64,000 nt of DNA from Numida meleagris. Lineage: Eukaryota > Chordata > Aves > Galliformes > Numididae. The position numbers and the translations under genes were made by a program. The notes beneath the pieces were generated by a model. It was not told where the DNA came from, searched no databases, and worked only from the letters and a program-made list of their open reading frames with translations. Location of the stretch: the NCBI RefSeq assembly GCF_002078875.1, contig NC_034420.1, forward strand, positions 4,029,814 through 4,093,813. The letters are read 5' to 3'. Positions 21,701 to 33,715 of this stretch are shown here, piece after piece; position 1 is the first letter of the stretch; each line of letters begins with the position of its first letter.

Positions 21701-24485
21701 CTTATAGTTCTATTATTTGATTTCAGATTAAATGACTGCCAAAATGATGCATCATCTCGAACCTTTACATATGTTCTCAAATGAAACAAAGAAATTTGTG
21801 TAGTAAAGAACTAAGAATTGGTTCATAGTATTTTGAGAGTCTCTGTAGAAAGCTTACGTGAGTCTTTAAGCCTTGGAGCAAACACTGAGGAGTCTGGAGC
21901 AAGCCTGAAGGAAGAGGCTGTAGTGACCCTCACTATATGGAGAGGGTTGCAGGAAAGAGCAAATTATAGCCATGCACAGCAGGAAGATGGGAGGAAATGG
22001 CCGCAATTTGCAGCAAAGGGAAATCTGATTGGTATTAGGAAGAAAGACCCTCACAGTGAGAATGGTTCAGCACTGAAACATGGGCTTGGAGGCACTGCCT
22101 TGAGCAACTTGAAGTTAGACCTGCTTTGAGGGGTGGGTAGTAGCTGATGACTTCCAGCAGTTCCTTCAAGCTGAAGTTATTCTCTGATTAAAGCTCACGA
22201 AACACCTTAACTCCTCGTTAAACATTGTTTTTAATTTTTACTCACTTGAGACTTTGAATTGTTTTGACACCTGTCTTCTTAGTGGTTGGTACAGAGATGG
22301 TTTCTTGCCATCTTCAATTTCTCAAAGCTCAATTTAAATACAACTAGCACAAACCTGTGAAAGAATGCTCAGTTTAAACACAGAATATATTTAGTGTCTA
22401 AACGCCAGAGGTTTCTTCACTAATTATCAACGAACTTTAAATAAAGTGGGGTTAAGTAACAGCTTTCTTAGGTAAGTCTAAGAGCAACTGTATTTAGAGT
22501 TCTGCTTAGAATCCATGGGGGTAATAGTCTTAGAGATCTCAGCAGCCTTCTTAGCTGCTCTAATCACTTTACATAGGAGATTTTGTTGATATAGATCAAC
22601 AAACGAATATCTTGAGTTGATTATATATAAAGATGAAAATTAATTTAGTTATTTCAGCTTTCAGCTATAAGCAGAGTTTTGTCTGATCGGTTTACCTTAA
22701 TAGCATGTTTTTGTCTTCACTGTGAACTAACCAGGATAGCAAAAAAGGGTAGCAGCACATCAGTCTTCTGACTGTATGTTGAATTGTCATACTGGTTTTT
22801 GTCACAGCTTGGATGTGAGGATTCATCTAACACCCTTAACACAATTAAGTTTTCTTTGGTTCTCGCTCTCGTATCGTTAAATCAGTGTTTCGTGTTGCTT
22901 CCACTTAATGTCAGATGTGTTGCAGTGAATGGGGAAAACAGCGTGTTTTTTACATCCTTACATTTAATTTGATTAAAATTCACAGCTCATTTGCAGTATG
23001 TATTTAAGTCTTAGCCTCATCTTACACTGATGTATATTGAAGTCTGAAGATGAAAAGAACATCTGTCTTACTGTCTTCGGCTTCTTTACAGTGCTGCCTT
23101 GTTGCATATGGATCAAGCAGCATTGTACAGGGCTATGAAGGCACTGAGTCTTCTCTACCAAATCCAAGTATTTTTGTCATTTAATTTCACTTCTGGTCTG
23201 GCTGGTTCTTTGGCTTAGTGACAGAGATTGCTCACATAATTTGAAACACAGATGCCACTCTGTAAATGTAAGAGCTTTAATTCTTGAATGTTGGACTGTT
23301 CTTTCTCTGCAGGTGTTTTAATTGTGGAGCGGGTTTCTTGCTTGAGATAGTGTTGTTTCGTAGCTGCTGTGTTGAGCAGTGGAAAGACTTAATTCTTTGC
23401 TGTTTCTCTGTTCTTTTTAGAAAATAAATAGAGTTGTGTTTGTTGGCAATTTTTTACGTGTGAATACTTTGTCAATGAAGCTTCTTGCGTATGCACTGGA
23501 TTACTGGTCGAAAGGCCAGCTGAAGGCCTTGTTCCTAGAACACGAGGTATGCCGTAGTACTTTGTGATATATTGTTTTTCCACTATTCAGAAGTGCATGT
23601 ATTAAGCAGCTGCCGTAAGTGTGATATCCTGAGACACTTGAGTAAATGTTGAAAACCAGACAGGGTTTCTCAGACTGCACTGATTCTGTGGGAACCGTTC
23701 TTTCAGCCAGGGAAAGAAGTACTTCAGTCTGTGGGGGCCATTTGTGTTTGTGCTGTAGATTTCTTTGGGGAGGTACAAGAAATGTAAAGATTTGCACTAG
23801 GGTTCAGCAGCCTTTCCTTGTTTGTTTGTTTGGGTTTTTTAATACTTACGTTGTTCTCAACTAAACGTGAGCAATCCTGAAAGTCGAGATTGTTTTCTAC
23901 CAGGACTGCTTTCATACTACCACAGATACTTGTTACACTTTTCTTCTAGTGATTCTACTCTTTGCGACTCATCTGCTGTGCAGTAGCTTCTGCAGTTCTA
24001 TCAGTATGTAATGCTGAAAGATCTGAACTGCACTGGTTAAAATGCAGGCAGTTGATAATAGTCACAGGTCCAGCAGCGGGGACGTGCAGCTTCTTGGCAA
24101 GATGATGGCAATCTTTGTCCTCAATTTGCTGGTCTGCAAATATGCCACAATTAGGTTTCCACCTCTTTGAAAGTGGTGTGAGAACTGAGCATCTCATAGC
24201 TTACTGTGAGACTGACAGCGGTTGAGCTTCATGCCAGCGTCTGCAGTAATAGCTCAATACTAAAGATAAAATATTTGTTTCATAAAGTGCTAAAAAAAGA
24301 TGTGATAGATAATATGCTAAGTGGATGTTCTTTCTGTAGCATTGGCCCACCAGGTGCTGTGTTGTCATTGAAGTATGTGATTGAAAGAAGATAATGTCCT
24401 GATTGACCCTGAAATTTGTGTTTGTTTTGAACAGGGCTACTTTGGAGCTGTTGGTGCTCTTCTTGGGCTGCCTAATTTCAGTTGA
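15710..24485 (+). CDS. PANK3: PANK3, pantothenate kinase 3, complete CDS in seven exons
   Basis: Phosphorylates pantothenate with ATP, the rate-setting first step of coenzyme A synthesis; cytosolic and feedback-inhibited by acetyl-CoA. Exons: 15710-15737, 17924-18276, 19703-19956, 20547-20723, 21554-21677, 23421-23546, 24435-24485. All have AG/GT borders, and the lengths sum to 1113 bases, giving 370 residues, the same length as human PANK3. The N-terminus [20 protein letters not shown] is specific to PANK3. The phosphate-binding loop DIGGT is at residues 17-21, and catalytic Glu138 is present in [15 protein letters not shown] and the end LLGLPNFS are intact. The short N-terminus distinguishes it from PANK1 and PANK2. 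No frameshift or premature stop is present. Confidence 0.97.
15738..17923 (+). other. PANK3 intron 1
   Basis: GTAAGG donor to TCCACAG acceptor, splitting a serine codon. The 5' part is CpG-rich promoter flank. A short CR1-like 3'-end remnant lies near 17013-17050. No coding text was found. Confidence 0.85.
17013..17050 (+). mobile_element. Possible short CR1 3'-end remnant
   Basis: The sequence GGCTGGTCTAGGTGACCTC followed by AGAGGTCCTCTCCAGC resembles the conserved 3' end of avian CR1 elements. It is only about 38 bases long, so it could be chance. Confidence 0.35.
17924..18276 (+). CDS. PANK3: PANK3 exon 2: nucleotide-binding N-terminal half
   Basis: Acceptor TCTCCACAG, donor GTAGGA. Encodes [20 protein letters not shown], through the ATP-binding DIGGT loop, [28 protein letters not shown], and [16 protein letters not shown] longer open frame (from 17779 to 18351) extends into both introns and is not the real exon. 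Confidence 0.97.
18277..19702 (+). other. PANK3 intron 2
   Basis: GTAGGA donor, AACACAG acceptor after a 14-base T-run. Nothing else recognised. Confidence 0.8.
19703..19956 (+). CDS. PANK3: PANK3 exon 3: catalytic glutamate and dimer core
   Basis: Acceptor AAACACAG after a T-run, donor GTAACT. Encodes [20 protein letters not shown] with the catalytic Glu138, then [48 protein letters not shown] and [12 protein letters not shown]. It ends two bases into a serine codon. Confidence 0.97.
19957..20546 (+). other. PANK3 intron 3
   Basis: GTAACT donor, TATTAG acceptor. Nothing recognised inside. Confidence 0.8.
20547..20723 (+). CDS. PANK3: PANK3 exon 4
   Basis: Acceptor TTATTAG, donor GTAAGC. 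Encodes [51 protein letters not shown] and AVAS. The glycine-rich GGGTFLG is a conserved sugar-kinase-fold phosphate motif of the family. Confidence 0.97.
20724..21553 (+). other. PANK3 intron 4
   Basis: GTAAGC donor, GTTCTAG acceptor. Nothing recognised inside. Confidence 0.8.
21554..21677 (+). CDS. PANK3: PANK3 exon 5
   Basis: Acceptor TTGTTCTAG, donor GTAAAC. Encodes [40 protein letters not shown] and E. It ends on a codon boundary; the following intron hosts mir-103. Confidence 0.97.
21678..23420 (+). other. PANK3 intron 5, host of mir-103
   Basis: GTAAAC donor, TTTTTAG acceptor. The mir-103 hairpin lies about 275 bases before the end of the intron. No other feature recognised. Confidence 0.85.
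23069..23146 (+). ncRNA. MIR103-1: mir-103 precursor hairpin (mir-103-1 type)
   Basis: A 78-base stem-loop with the mature miR-103-3p sequence (starting AGCAGCATTGTACAGGGCTA) at 23116-23138 in its 3' arm. The 5' arm GGCTTCTTTACAGTGCTGCC pairs with it. The loop text TTGTTGCATATGGATC matches the PANK3-hosted copy, not the PANK2 copy. It is in the sense orientation within intron 5, as in mammals, and so is likely co-transcribed with PANK3. miR-103/107 are known to act in lipid and acetyl-CoA metabolism and to target Dicer; the host-gene link is family knowledge. Confidence 0.96.
23421..23546 (+). CDS. PANK3: PANK3 exon 6
   Basis: Acceptor TTCTTTTTAG, donor GTATGC. Encodes [40 protein letters not shown] and HE. 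This forms part of the pantothenate and acetyl-CoA pocket at the dimer interface in this family. Both ends are on codon boundaries. Confidence 0.97.
23547..24434 (+). other. PANK3 intron 6
   Basis: GTATGC donor, TGAACAG acceptor. Nothing recognised inside. Confidence 0.8.
24435..24485 (+). CDS. PANK3: PANK3 exon 7 (terminal)
   Basis: Acceptor TTTTGAACAG. Encodes [16 protein letters not shown] and a TGA stop (24483-24485), the conserved family C-terminus. Confidence 0.96.
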   Translation, partial: GYFGAVGALLGLPNFS

Positions 24486-25670
24486 GATACAAGAGGTCAC
24501 TACACTGAACTATTTTCCACCTGGATGACACTTGTTTATGGCAATGGGAGCTAAATCTGGGGAGGGGAAAAGGAAATAACAGATTTTCTGTAACTTTTTA
24601 AATTTAAAAAGTGATGAGCTACTGAATATTGCCATTATAAGGAAGCAGTTTTTTACTCCGTTGGGCATTCAAAAGTGAAATATTTGGGGATATCATTTAT
24701 GTTCATTAATTCATGTAGCTGATGTTGAACTTCTAGTAAGCAATACATCCTCGAAGAACAAGCTTCTGGAAGAAGGAATGTCAACCCTTCAAGTGCTCCA
24801 CACTGAAATATTGCAGGTTTCCTCCTGAGGCTTTAGGCCTTTTTTGTATATCACTGAATGAAAAATGATTTTTATTGGTTCTACTTCAGCATGAGCACAA
24901 TTTCCCTTGTGTACACAATCTTAAAAACAGTATGGTAGTATCAACAAAGTCAGGAGACCGTAGGCAATTGCTTCCTACAGTTACCATAGTAATTACTCTG
25001 TTTTTATGGGTAATGGAAATATAGTTAATGCTCTGATTTTCAGCGGGAAGAATAAAAACACAGAAAATCAGCCGAAGCAGCAGGGTAAGCAGTTGATGTT
25101 TTAAAGGTTTTGTGACTGTACGTACCTGCCCTCTGCGCTCATTTGAAGGTTTGCCTGATTTATTTTATGTCTCCTCCAGGATGTAACTTCCCAGAACAGA
25201 CAACATTATTTTGGGGAGTTTTCTTGGTGTCTCATAAATTCTGACATCATACATCATTAGTTGTATAGGCACCACAAAGCCTGTGAGAGTTAAATCCTCA
25301 TAAAGTAGACTGAAAATGGAACATGACAGTTGTGATGCTTTGGCTCATCTATACGGAGATTTGGACATTTTCTCTGCCATACTACTCTATTGAAAATCTG
25401 ATTTCTCTGTAATTTCATGAGTTAATCAGACTCTAATTAGATGTCCAGAATGGAAGATCACTTGGTTGCTTTTGGATTCGTGAGTTTGTGCTAAGAAAGT
25501 TGAGGGCAGCATCAGAGGTTGTATTGCTGTACTTGAAGTACAATATACAGTGCACTCACAGTACGGAACCGTTCATTGAACTGTGGCCTTGGGATAAACT
25601 CCACACTCTGGAACTGATCTTTCAATATTTTTTCCTGTATACTTTTAAAATTTACAGTTGTTATTATTGT

Positions 25671-25676
25671 AATAAA
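25671..25676 (+). terminator. Candidate PANK3 proximal poly(A) signal
   Basis: AATAAA about 1.2 kb after the stop, in A/T-rich sequence. Motif only. Confidence 0.25.
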
Positions 25677-28600
25677 CGTCCTGAAGCAGGGCGTGAGATC
25701 TTAAACTTGAAAGGAGATTATACAGTCATTAGCTATTTGAATCTTTGTGGACTAAAAAAAATACTCAAATTTCTGATATGATTTTAATGTTATTTCCTAT
25801 AAGTGCATGAGGAGCAACCAAAGTAGAACGCGTTCGTGTTGGGTTTTAATGTGTTTTAAAACTGATGATTGCTCAAGAATTCCACAGCATGGCTGCATTG
25901 TATTCACAGGCGCGTCCACCCGGTATGTTTGACAGCTCAGTGTGCAATTTTCAGTTGTCCTTCATTTAATTTCAGAGCCCCGTGATAACATTGCATGGGG
26001 TTTTGTTGTTGTCATTCTTTTTGTTTTGCTTCTAAGAAGGAAACAAACTGTCATCCTGTGAGAGTGCAGTAACTTGGAGCAGCCACCTTGTTAAGCCCAA
26101 CGCCGATCTCAGATGCAGTTCGTCTGCTGCTGCTTTTCCTAGTGCTCATATCCCGTTTCCATTGCGCTTGCTGTGATAATTCAAAGTAGGCATTAAAAAA
26201 AAAAATGCATACTCACAGTTCAACCGATCTAATGCTCTTCAGAGCACTTCAGCTGATGGGTGAATGTGGCTTTTGTAGTGTCTTATAAATACTATACATC
26301 ATTACTTTTGAGTTCTAATTGACTATAGAAAGTGGCCTTGATTTGGCTGCAAAATTTTGTAAAAAGAAAAAAAATTCTGAATGTTTTGACAGCCTCCTGA
26401 TAATTTATTTTCCTTGCAAAGTGAAGTATCTTAAGGCACACTGCAGCTTGATTGAAAACAGTTCCTTCAGACTGTTTATTGCTGCTTCACTTCTCGTTCT
26501 GTTACTGAAGCAGTAATTGGAAGTATCTATTATGTTTAACAAGAAGCACATGTAGGGAGGAGATGGTTACTTAATGAACATGACCGTGGTTAATTTAAAC
26601 CATTTGAAGCTGATATGACCTGAAATACATTTTTAAGGTTAATTGGGCAATTACAGAATAAATTAATGGAGTAATTACTGAATAGCAGTACTGTATAGAA
26701 ACTACTGTGAGAATGGAGAGGTGTGCCCTACCTCTCATTTCCTTTCCTTGAGCGTGCAAAAATACAGCTGCTTCCTTTTGTTTGTTTCATCAGCACAATT
26801 GGTACTTCATTGCTTCAAGTTTTCAAGCCTGGCTGTAAGGGCCAGGGATGCTTTGTTTAAGCCAGATCTTTTGGTTTGTCTCATTTTCTCTCAACTTGGA
26901 ACTTGTTACTGGAGTCTCCGAAGGTTGGCTCTACCACCACCAGTAACGCTAGGCTTCACAAATAGTTGTGAGATAAGCCTTCAAGTCTTCTTATCTAAAC
27001 TCTCTTCTAAATTGGCTGAAAAGGCTTGTATCCTCTATATGAATAACAGAAGTAACTTGCTTTTTCCTGACCCCTGTTTTTTACTTTCATGCTTGCCATT
27101 TCTCTTCCTCAAAGCTAATGTGTTCAAGCTGCTTCAGAACAAATGGATTCAATGTACAGCAGCAGAGGACATCTGGGGTTTTCTCAGGGCTACTTTTCTC
27201 AAGTAGAACTGCTTTAAAGGAAGGCTGTCTGATAGTTCTAAAGTAAAACATAAATCTCATTTTGAACGTGTAATTGCTTTCAACTCAATCAGCCATGCAA
27301 GTGCCTTTTAAGTTGTTCATATAATGCCAATTTTGATGGTACTACTTAATTCATGAGATTTCTTGACCAGTGTTGCTTATCAGATAATTTTATCGGCCAT
27401 GGAGATGATCCCTTCAATCCAGTGTAGCTAGAGATGCCAGGAAAACTGTGTCAGCTTTTGGGCTGCCCTTCTCCATAGCCCTTACCTTGGGGTAGTGCCT
27501 TTGCACTTCTGTCTCTCTCTAGCTTGACCTTTTTAACTGTTAAACGCACAATTTTATTCTATCCGTATCTCCCGGAAAGTTGTACTGGTTTTTATCCAGA
27601 TGAGTAAAGATAGTAGAAATGTTTTTTTTTTTTTCTGGCCAAAGAAGTTTTTATATGAAACTATCCCAAGCTGGTACGGCTGTTAACCTTAACCTCCTTC
27701 TCCGTTCCAGTTCTACAAAGGGTAACAGCAGTTTGAACAATAAGAGAACTTTTTCTACGATCCACTTTGAATAGTTAGTGAGCTAGAGTGAACCCATCTT
27801 AGCAGAGGTTTAAGTATAAATACTACTACAGTCTTTATTTAAAAAAGACTTAATGTTAACAGTTCAGAGAGAAGCAGCTTTGGTATATTTTGTCTAGGTT
27901 GGTCCAGATTTTAAAAGGGTATTTGGATGTCTGCTGTACCTTTGGAAGATCTTTGCCTGTGTTTCTCTAGGGGCGAGCAAGCACCTGTGTGATGATAGCA
28001 GCACAACATAGAATACTTCCTTCTGTGTTTCAGAGTTGGGACAGCAGGATCTCATTTCTTCTATGCCACACTTACTCTCAGCCTGCACATTAAGAATGAA
28101 AGTTAAATTCTGGCTTCTCTTAGTGGAATAAATGTTCCTCCAGTAGTGCTGTGAGATGTCTGCTTGCGTTTGAGTTGCTAATATATCTGGGAGGTGATTG
28201 TATTGCCTTCAAGGATTAATTATTAATGCTTTGTCTCTATCCAGGTTAGGTCTTCAGGAAGTTCCTACTTCCAAGTAAGTTGCAATAGCTTCTCATTCTT
28301 AAATGTTTCAGAATAACAGTGAGGTTCTAACATCTGAAACTAATTAGTATCTTTTTTCTGGAGTAAATCTCTGCTTATTATAGACTAGATGGTATCTTAT
28401 GCATTCTCTCTGTAACTTGCACTAATGCCTACATTCATTCAAACCACACTTTAAACATCACTTTCACTACTCACAATCTGGAAACTGGTTGGATGTAATT
28501 CTGAGGCAACAGTTTGCTTGAGTTCAGAACAGGGATCAAGATCAGTGTAGTTCTGTTCAGCTGCTTGTGGTCAGCTTTTTATCCCCAGTCCATTTGCACA

Positions 28601-30336
28601 TATCCTGAGGTTACTTCTTTCCCATGTCAGTGTTCTCCTAGTGCCAGGGATTTCTACATCCTTTTTTAAATTACTGTTATTATGTAGGCTTAAAAGACAC
28701 TGAGTGTGTAATAGAGCTGTTCTTAGGTTACAAAGCAACCAGAAATACTGTGGGTCAGACTGGAAGTGTTTGACTAAGACCTGTTGATTACAGTGCAGAG
28801 CTGGGAAGACACTTGACACATCCAGTTTCTGTTTTGGTTTTACTGTTGAACATTTAACACAGTGAGAGGGAGAATAGTTCAGATCATTGTAGATAAAATG
28901 GACAAATTACAAAGTCCTCAGACGTGACCACGGGAGACAAAAAACAAAAAACACCTTGTTGCACAGCATGGAGGGATAATTGTCCACTTGCATTCTTTGA
29001 GTTTTATTACTGTATTCCAAAGTACATTGCCAGTATTCTGTCATCTGAGATAGAATATTATTCATTCTTTGTGTTAAAGTCTGCAAAAAAGCCTATTTAG
29101 TTACTTTTGTTTACTTCACACATAGAAAATGTATTAAACGTTTGTAAAAATGTATTTCACGCTTTGTGAAAACATCTCAGAAGATGCTGTAATATATTTG
29201 TAATTATTTGTGTGCTGATGGAATATGTTGGAGCAGTCTAAGTCTGCATGACTGAGTGCCAAGTCCTGTTCCCTTCACTTACTGAAGTGGATAGTTCTCC
29301 TAAGTGGGGGCTGTTTTAAATGAGTGAGCAGGATTTGGCCTCAGGGCCTCCTGCCCGGGGAACACAGTCATGCTACTATGCATATTCCTGCTGGTGCTGC
29401 ATCATCTGTTGAAAAAGAAAAATTCTAAATAGAAATTGTAAATAAAATACGTGTAGCCTGGTCCTTCTGAGAGGCTTAAAATGGAGAAGGTGTAGGTTCC
29501 CATTCTGCTTTCTGCAAGGTTCCTAACATTCCGGTGGTGTGTTACGGTACGGATCGTTCTCATTGCAGGATTTCAGTGTTAGCTGCAGGCTTGTTTTGTC
29601 ATTGTACCTGTTTTAAGCAGATAGGACTAGGACAGGATCAGCATTTGTTCTCTGCTAAAACAAAAGAAAATCAGACATTCCTTTTAGCACTTGGGAAAGT
29701 TTTTGAAGAAATGCAGAAATACCGTTTAAAATGAAATGTGTTGATTAGTCTCGTCCATGAAATGAACTGGAATATGGTGTAGCAATTGCTAATCCCTGCT
29801 ATAAATTGCTGGCGTTTCACAATTTCTCTAGCATCACTTTGAGAGCACTGTAAATACAGACTTTGGAGGAGGTGTGTTAGATCCAGGCTGTGCGTTACAA
29901 ACAATAATGATAAGACTAGGGAACTAGTATTTTGAGAAGTAATGAATTAACAGCATCTAGAACGTGGAAATGAGTGTTTTGATGTTATAGGATGTAGAGG
30001 GCTTTTGATAATCTGCGCTTTTTGACATTTCTGATGAGTTTTGGCATTTTAACACACAAGTATTTTTCCATTGACCGTCCTGTCGTACACAGGCCTGCTA
30101 ATGACCAATTCCTGTCTCCAGGTGTTTGTTTTAGATGCTTAGCAAAACGAACGGGCAGATTGGTAACGTGCGAACCCCTTGTAGGATGGAAGTTCTCTTA
30201 AGAGCCATTTGGTTAAGTTGCCTTATTCTATGACATTGCACTCATGTTATGTCTTTGCTTCCTTGTTTACTGTTCTGACACTGAAGATGTGATAGAAAAA
30301 ATGCGCTACAAATTTTTATTCCTAAATTACTGATTA

Positions 30337-30414
30337 ATACCTTTGTGTCACCTGTTAATACAGCTCTTGTAAATGATACCTTTATGCCATCTGTAATGCA
30401 GCTCTTGTAAATTG
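30337..30414. repeat. Diverged 39-bp tandem duplication
   Basis: Two adjacent copies (30337-30375 and 30376-30414) share ATACCTTT, ACCTGTTAAT/ATCTGTAAT and CAGCTCTTGTAAAT with several mismatches. It is an old local duplication, probably within the PANK3 3'UTR. Confidence 0.8.
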
Positions 30415-30702
30415 TTTAAATTATTTCTTTTTATAGATTCTCATTATTGAATGTACAGATTAGACCCTTTATTATGTCACTGAATAATGTCACTGGGCCC
30501 TAAACGTGGCCAAGGCTGTAAACCATCCCATCAAAACTGTAAATAACTCTTTACTGCTTGTTTGCATGAATGAAGTTTGCATTTCATTTACTTTGTCATC
30601 AGCCAACTCCTCTGTGATGGGCCTGCTTTTTACCGTTCATTTTCCTGGTTTTATTAGCATTCATTCTGTATGAATGTTGAAACAGTACTTTTGTCTTTTC
30701 CT

Positions 30703-30708
30703 AATAAA
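30703..30708 (+). terminator. Candidate PANK3 distal poly(A) signal
   Basis: AATAAA followed by a T/G-rich stretch TGTTTGTCTGTCTTC at about 30726-30740, the classical arrangement for cleavage. Confidence 0.45.
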
Positions 30709-30725
30709 TAACTAGAAATTGTTCA

Positions 30726-33715
30726 TTGTTTGTCTGTCTTCATGGAGTTTCTGGGTGGGTTTTTTTCCTTCTTTAGCACATGGAGTTGCTGAGATGATTG
30801 GTACTGAGGTTATTACATAACACTTTGTGCAAAGGAAACGTGACTGGCATGGTTCTCATGCTCCTTGCTTCCCCTCCCTTAATAAAAGCATTTACTTTAT
30901 ATTTCTTAGATTGTTTGTTTTTAAAAACATTTCATGCCCTAAATAATTTTAGGTTTTCCTTCCAAATGAGCTTGGGAGCACACACTGTTACATGTACTCC
31001 AATGACTCAGAATTACATTCTCCTGTTGAATAAAATACACTGAGTATTTATAAACTGTGATTTATCCTCTCTTGAAATTTTCCTTTGCTTATGTTTCAAT
31101 AAAGCCAAATTACATTGTCTTGAACGGGCAAGAAGTTTTCAGGACTGAAGTCTGTGCCACAAAGCACGTTAGTAATTCATGTTGTGATGGTCTTGCTGGG
31201 TCAGGACTGCACTTCAGGGTTCATTTTACAAAGCTTTTAGCTCTCCAAACTACGAGTGTTAGTGTTAAATTGCTGAAGATGAAACACTGAAAATGCCATT
31301 CTGTGTCATATCTCTGTGGAGTCTGGCCCTGAAGAACTCGGCACCAAAGCGATGCAGACAGAAGCTTGCAAGAAACATGGGTTCCTCTACAAGTTTGTGG
31401 TGTGTTGCTCAGCCTGGGGTGCACTGTTTTTATGCAAAAATGTGATGTGCTTCTTCGAGTGGAGTATCCTAGGTTTTTGTAGAAGCCAGTTTGTATTTCA
31501 CTGGGGTCCTGAACCCTGTCCTGGTGCAGCCCATGGTGAGCTCAGGCCAGGCTTCCAGGTAGGCTGTGTCAGCTGCATTATTTCCATCTTATCTACCTGT
31601 GAGGTAAATAATTGGTTTTAAGTTTCTATGGGAAAGGTGACTTCCTCCTATTCAGCCAGCTGGACGGGATTTTTCCTCGGACTCAAATACCAACCTCAAA
31701 TTTACGAACCCTTTCAGTGTTTGTCTTTTTAGAAGTATCGATTAAAAATGAAGTTCAGCTTGGTCTCGGAGTGAAAGTCCCTTGTTCTAAAGGTGTTTCT
31801 ATCCATCAACAGGTCTTTGACAAGTATTCCAGGCTACAGCATGAAACATCTGGTAGCAGTTGCCTTGCGCACAGCAGTGCGGGGCGTCCCCAGCTCGCAG
31901 CCAGGATCCGGCAGAGGGAGCAGCAGTGTGCGGCCAGCAGGGCTGCTCGGCCAGGTAGGGCTCCAGAGCTGCAGCACTGCCACCGCTGCCTGTGCCTGCG
32001 GACACAGCTGGAGGACAGCTTTATGCAGCCTGGGAGTGTGTGGCTGGGAGGGCTCGTCTGGCAGCAGTGGCTCTGTTTTAGCCTTACTGGGTCTTGAGAG
32101 TGATTGCGTTCAGGAAGCTGCAATGGCTGGCTGGCTCGTAAGGTGGGCCCCAGGAGCTGGCCAGCAAGTGAACTGATGAGAGTGTCTTTTCCAGCGAAGT
32201 CATGAGCTGTTGCAGAGGAAACAATAAGAACTTCCTGTAGGCAAAAATCCCTCTTTCAAAGGACACAATAAAGCTCTGCAGTTCCTGAAGGTGCCTTTCC
32301 TGCCAAGGATGTAAATCTATGCCATGCAGAAAGGAAACAGTGCACCGAGAGTGTTCACGTTCTCAGAAACACGTTTGAGCTGATGAGCAGCTCAGCAAAG
32401 TTTCAGTGTGGGACAGGTGCCTCTGTGGGCCATGTGCTGCACTTCACGCTCTCTACCCTTTAGATTCTGGTTTGAGCAGTGGTGACCGAGAGAAACGTTT
32501 GGCTGTGGTTTATTGCACCATTCTTCACTGTCTTTCTTTACATAATTCTAAAGGATGCTTACATATGGTTTCTCTGCCCTAATACAGCTTATGCAATGAG
32601 CATGGCCTAGAGGAAGGGTTGCAACCAATTTTTGCATGAACAGACTCAAATGAAAGAGGATCAAAATGACAAACTGCATATTTCAAGCAGCTGAGGAAAT
32701 AAATTCCAACAACTGTCAGGGAAGAAACACCAACTCAGAGCAAACATTGATCACCAACCTTGAGACTCTACAAGACCTGAAGGTAAACTGCCTACGATCC
32801 CTGTGACATTAAGGCAGAGCAAACACTTAAGTTTCACACTTGCAAATTAAATTTTGAGTGTTTTCTATACTGCTAATCATGGCTGTCAGTCTGCAAATTT
32901 TCTTCCTTCCATATTTCACCAATTTACCTGTAAGTAGACTGTGAGAGATGATGTCAAAGGCCTTTCTGAAGTCAAGTGAGAACCTGAGGCAGAGAAGTAC
33001 TGAGCACTTCCGTCTGTCCTGGGATTTTTGTTACTGGGGATCACAGTTCAACAGAACCTACCTCATTTTATTTAAGGAGAGCAGTATGTTGGCGTGGGTG
33101 TTGTCAGGGTGAGTGAACGGCCCTGAGCTTTGGCCAGAGAGCAGTTATCAGAAACTGGCGCCAGCGGAGCAGGGGAGCAGGAGTTGCTGGCAAGGGAATG
33201 GGAGGAGAGGAGCTGTGCAGTGTGAACACCTCATGCTAAACTCAGTGGCATTAAACATAGGAGAGAAAGGGATTATCTGAGAATCTGGTTGCAACAAACT
33301 TAATTGCTGTTTGGAAAAAAAAAAGTTTGTGTTATTGACCTGGAACCAGTGCTGGCTTTTAACAATAGAACTGATGTTATGTGTAGTATTTGACTTTGTT
33401 TTGGGTTTATGGCCTGTTGTCAGTGTTCCATTGCAATTAATTACAGCCTAGCAATTCACATGGATTTCACAGCTAGGCCCTGCCTGAGGTCGTGCTTCCC
33501 TACCAGTCACCTAGCTTGTGAGAGCAGGAACTGTGGTGCACAGCAGTTTCTCATCCGGGGTAAGTGGATCGTTCTGGGACACCCAGCAATAGTCCAGTCA
33601 CATGTATTTCTGCAGCTTTGCAGACATTACAAATTACACGTAGTAACATGTTGCTCGAGGTGAGCAGCCCGTTGTCGGTGCAGCCAAAGAGTGGCACTGC
33701 AGCAGAGCTCATCAC
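30726..33715. other. Intergenic sequence downstream of PANK3
   Basis: No supported gene. Contains a possible CR1 fragment near 32930-32985. Open frames at 31612-32176 overlap in several frames and lack domains. Confidence 0.55.
32930..32985 (-). mobile_element. Possible CR1 ORF2 fragment
   Basis: The text GAGATGATGTCAAAGGCCTT followed by TCTGAAGTCAAG matches the reverse complement of a well-conserved stretch in the reverse transcriptase part of CR1 ORF2. The flanks are not recognisable, so it is a short degraded piece. Confidence 0.45.

Larger units (their letters stand above)
24486..30725 (+). other. PANK3: Probable long PANK3 3'UTR
   Basis: About 6.2 kb of A/T-rich sequence without domains or splice-supported exons. 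Several AATAAA motifs occur (25051, 25671, 29442, 30703). The one at 30703-30708 is best placed, with a GTTTGTCTGTC-type G/T-rich element about 20 bases downstream. A diverged 39-base tandem duplication lies at 30337-30414. The 161-codon open frame at 26721-27206 has no recognisable domain. The extent is inferred from composition and signals only. Confidence 0.45.

Noticed and set aside
26721..27206. 161-codon plus-strand open frame downstream of PANK3
   Set aside because: No recognisable domain, hydrophobic and serine/leucine-rich in the way A/T-rich DNA often reads, and it lies inside the likely PANK3 3'UTR.
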